A stretch of 22,740 bases of DNA, taken from IMG/VR virus record IMGVR_UViG_3300045742_000025, positions 1-22,740 of that record, one strand, 5' to 3'. The stretch comes from a virus. The notes under the pieces were generated by a model that made no database searches, had not been told where the DNA came from, and saw only the letters and a list, made by a program, of their open reading frames with translations. The translations under genes were made by a program, and so were the position numbers. Shown piece after piece: positions 21,783 through 22,740 of this stretch (its first letter is position 1; every line of letters starts with the position of its first letter).

Positions 21783-22067
21783 TAACTCATTTTCCAAGGC
21801 GTAAATATTATCTTCGAGTTTATCTACTTCTTCGGCTTCTGAAATACCCCAATCTCTTAAAGTATCGTTTGAACTTCTTAATTTTTCAAGTTCATTATCA
21901 AAATCCCAAAGTATATTTTCTATATCAGAAATAATATCTTTAAACTCATCAATATTATCTATTTTTTGATAGTTTCTAATAAGTTTCATTATTTCTGTTT
22001 GTCCTTTAATTAATTTGTCAATATCAGGGCAAGTATGTCTTATCGGTTCTCTATGATGTTTTCTCAT
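21780..22067 (-). CDS. 95-residue coiled-coil cassette protein
   Basis: The N-terminus is REPIRHTCPDIDKLIKG, followed by a helical, Glu-, Asp- and Leu-rich stretch (DIISDIENILWDFDNELEKL) and a conserved-looking RSSNDTLRDWG segment (residues 65-75). The rest ends in a Leu/Glu helix. This His/Cys start plus LRDWG motif recurs in small phage and island proteins of Bacteroidetes whose function I do not know. The C-terminal part is probably a coiled coil. It lies between attC-like elements 5 and 6, and its stop is inside element 5. Confidence 0.7.
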   Translation of the reverse strand: MRKHHREPIRHTCPDIDKLIKGQTEIMKLIRNYQKIDNIDEFKDIISDIENILWDFDNELEKLRSSNDTLRDWGISEAEEVDKLEDNIYALENEL

Positions 22068-22079
22068 AAAAACGAGTTA

Positions 22080-22201
22080 TAACAGTTGTTTGGCACTATT
22101 GCCGTTTTGTTTTTCAGCGGAAAATCCGCTGGTAATTTTGATGTTTATTTCTTCGATTCACGTTCACGTTATCGGCAACATTGCCAAGCAACCAAACGTT
22201 A
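22080..22201. repeat. attC-like element 6 (right end of the array)
   Basis: TAACA (22080-22084) and CGTTA (22197-22201) bracket arms at 22085-22104 and 22173-22192 that match at 17 of 20 positions. A second small hairpin (AGCGG/CCGCT, 22116-22130) lies in the central loop. This is the array's right boundary. Confidence 0.65.
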
Positions 22202-22216
22202 TAATTTAATTCTCAA

Positions 22217-22224
22217 CAAATATA
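22217..22224 (-). promoter_or_regulatory. Possible -7 box facing the cassette array
   Basis: The minus strand has TATATTTG, a perfect Bacteroidetes -7 box, about 15 nt before the right end of the outermost element and directed into the array. No TTTG is seen at the expected spacing upstream. It could supply the leftward transcription of the five cassette genes, but confidence is low. Confidence 0.3.
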
Positions 22225-22253
22225 AATAAAATATTTTAATTAAAACTATCTTT

Positions 22254-22670
22254 TTAAAAAAATCTTTCAATTTCTTCTGAAATAGTTTCATTATCTATTC
22301 CGAGCCATTGAGAAATAACAGTTTTACAATCTGTATAAAGTTTATTAAACTCTGTTTCTTCCATATTAGAAAACGAAATTGATATTGCTTTTGTTTTAAT
22401 TTCTCCTGTTGAAAAATCTACAACTTCACGATAATAACCAGCTTTAATAATAACATCTTCCCTTAAATCGTCAAGTAAATAATATGCTTCTTGATTTTCA
22501 AAAGCTAAATTCATTAAAGCAAAGAACAACCTATGAAACTTTACATTTCTTTTTTTACGATATTCAATTTCAATAATTTCGTTTGGTTTAATTTTACTAA
22601 ATAGTTCGTGGTCTGAATTGTAAGCAGGTTTTAAAAATCCATTATTTGTTTTTACTACTTGTATTTTCAT
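22254..22670 (-). CDS. DUF1367-type phage protein
   Basis: The 138-residue product matches the DUF1367 pattern: a KPNEIIEIEYRKKRNVKFHR segment, HRLFFALMNLAFEN, IIKAGYY and a C-terminal SISFSNMEETEFNKLY. These proteins are common in early or recombination regions of tailed phages, and their function is not established. The start lies 1 nt after the stop of the upstream gene, so the two belong to one operon. Its 3' end is followed by AT-rich sequence and the first attC-like element. The family match is from motif memory. Confidence 0.65.
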   Translation of the reverse strand: MKIQVVKTNNGFLKPAYNSDHELFSKIKPNEIIEIEYRKKRNVKFHRLFFALMNLAFENQEAYYLLDDLREDVIIKAGYYREVVDFSTGEIKTKAISISFSNMEETEFNKLYTDCKTVISQWLGIDNETISEEIERFF

Positions 22671-22671
22671 A

Positions 22672-22740
22672 TTATATAAAATTTTCTTCTATTAAATAAG
22701 GCAACGCATTTTTATTTACGTCAAATGTAAACTCTTCAAA
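22672..22740 (-). CDS. C-terminal end of an upstream gene (partial)
   Basis: The frame is open from the right edge (22740) to TAA at 22672-22674 and encodes the last 22 residues (FEEFTFDVNKNALPYLIEEN, then FI) of a gene that starts outside the window. The DUF1367-type gene begins 1 nt later. The fragment is too short to identify; by position it probably belongs to the early phage region. Confidence 0.65.
   Translation of the reverse strand, partial: FEEFTFDVNKNALPYLIEENFI

Noticed and set aside
20334-22201. A CRISPR array
   Set aside because: The repeats are long imperfect inverted repeats with differing arms, and the intervals are 40-400 nt coding sequences, not short uniform spacers.
20334-22201. 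The inverted repeats as ordinary intrinsic terminators
   Set aside because: No T-run follows any of the arms, the arms are separated by up to 70 nt in several elements, and the conserved TAACA/CGTTA ends have no role in terminators.

Overview
The window is part of the genome of a tailed bacteriophage or prophage of a Bacteroidetes host, probably Flavobacteriaceae. The evidence for the host is the very AT-rich sequence, A-rich translation starts without Shine-Dalgarno motifs, promoter boxes of the Bacteroidetes type (TTTG, then TAnnTTTG), a BACON-like domain in a tail protein, and a lipoprotein with a Cys-Ser-Ser-Asp-Glu start. Almost every gene reads leftward on the minus strand. The long tape measure protein and paired tail-tube-like proteins indicate a long non-contractile tail (siphovirus-like). 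No integrase, lysis cassette, repressor or complete replication module lies in the window, so lysogeny cannot be judged.

Following transcription from right to left, the right edge (22740-22254) has the end of one gene and a DUF1367-type phage protein. From 22201 to about 20334 there is an unusual array. Six imperfect inverted repeats with conserved TAAC/GTTA ends separate five tiny genes, one gene per interval, much like an integron gene-cassette array. The last element overlaps the 5' end of a Mom-like DNA-modification gene (19690-20406). Three of these small genes or gene ends (20471-20638, 21187-21360, 22672-22740) are short or partial and easy to miss.

Next come a small Cys-containing protein, a VRR-NUC nuclease, a conserved small gene, an ECF-like sigma factor, a zinc-finger-like protein, a short lipoprotein and terminase small and large subunits (19634-15553). 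A tail module follows: a chaperone-like gene with a probable -1 frameshift extension, tail completion proteins, large tail/baseplate proteins, and the tape measure (15516-7157). The head genes come after it: XkdF-like protease/scaffold, major capsid protein, tail-tube protein, portal and connector (7102-1425). A second tail-tube-like protein and fibre proteins reach the left edge. Putting the portal and capsid genes downstream of the tape measure departs from the usual terminase-portal-capsid-tail order.

Four minus-strand transcription units start with nearly identical elements: TTTGTAACAAAA, then TAGTTTTA or TAGTTTAA, then ATG 5 nt later. The spacing is invariant at all four sites (upstream of the genes starting at 18916, 15516, 7102 and 3945). 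They look like phage promoters giving leaderless mRNAs, and the sigma factor encoded in the first unit is a candidate reader. Two plus-strand genes (4016-4474 and 14046-14246) interrupt the structural operons and look like morons; the first has its own canonical host-type promoter and a bidirectional terminator.
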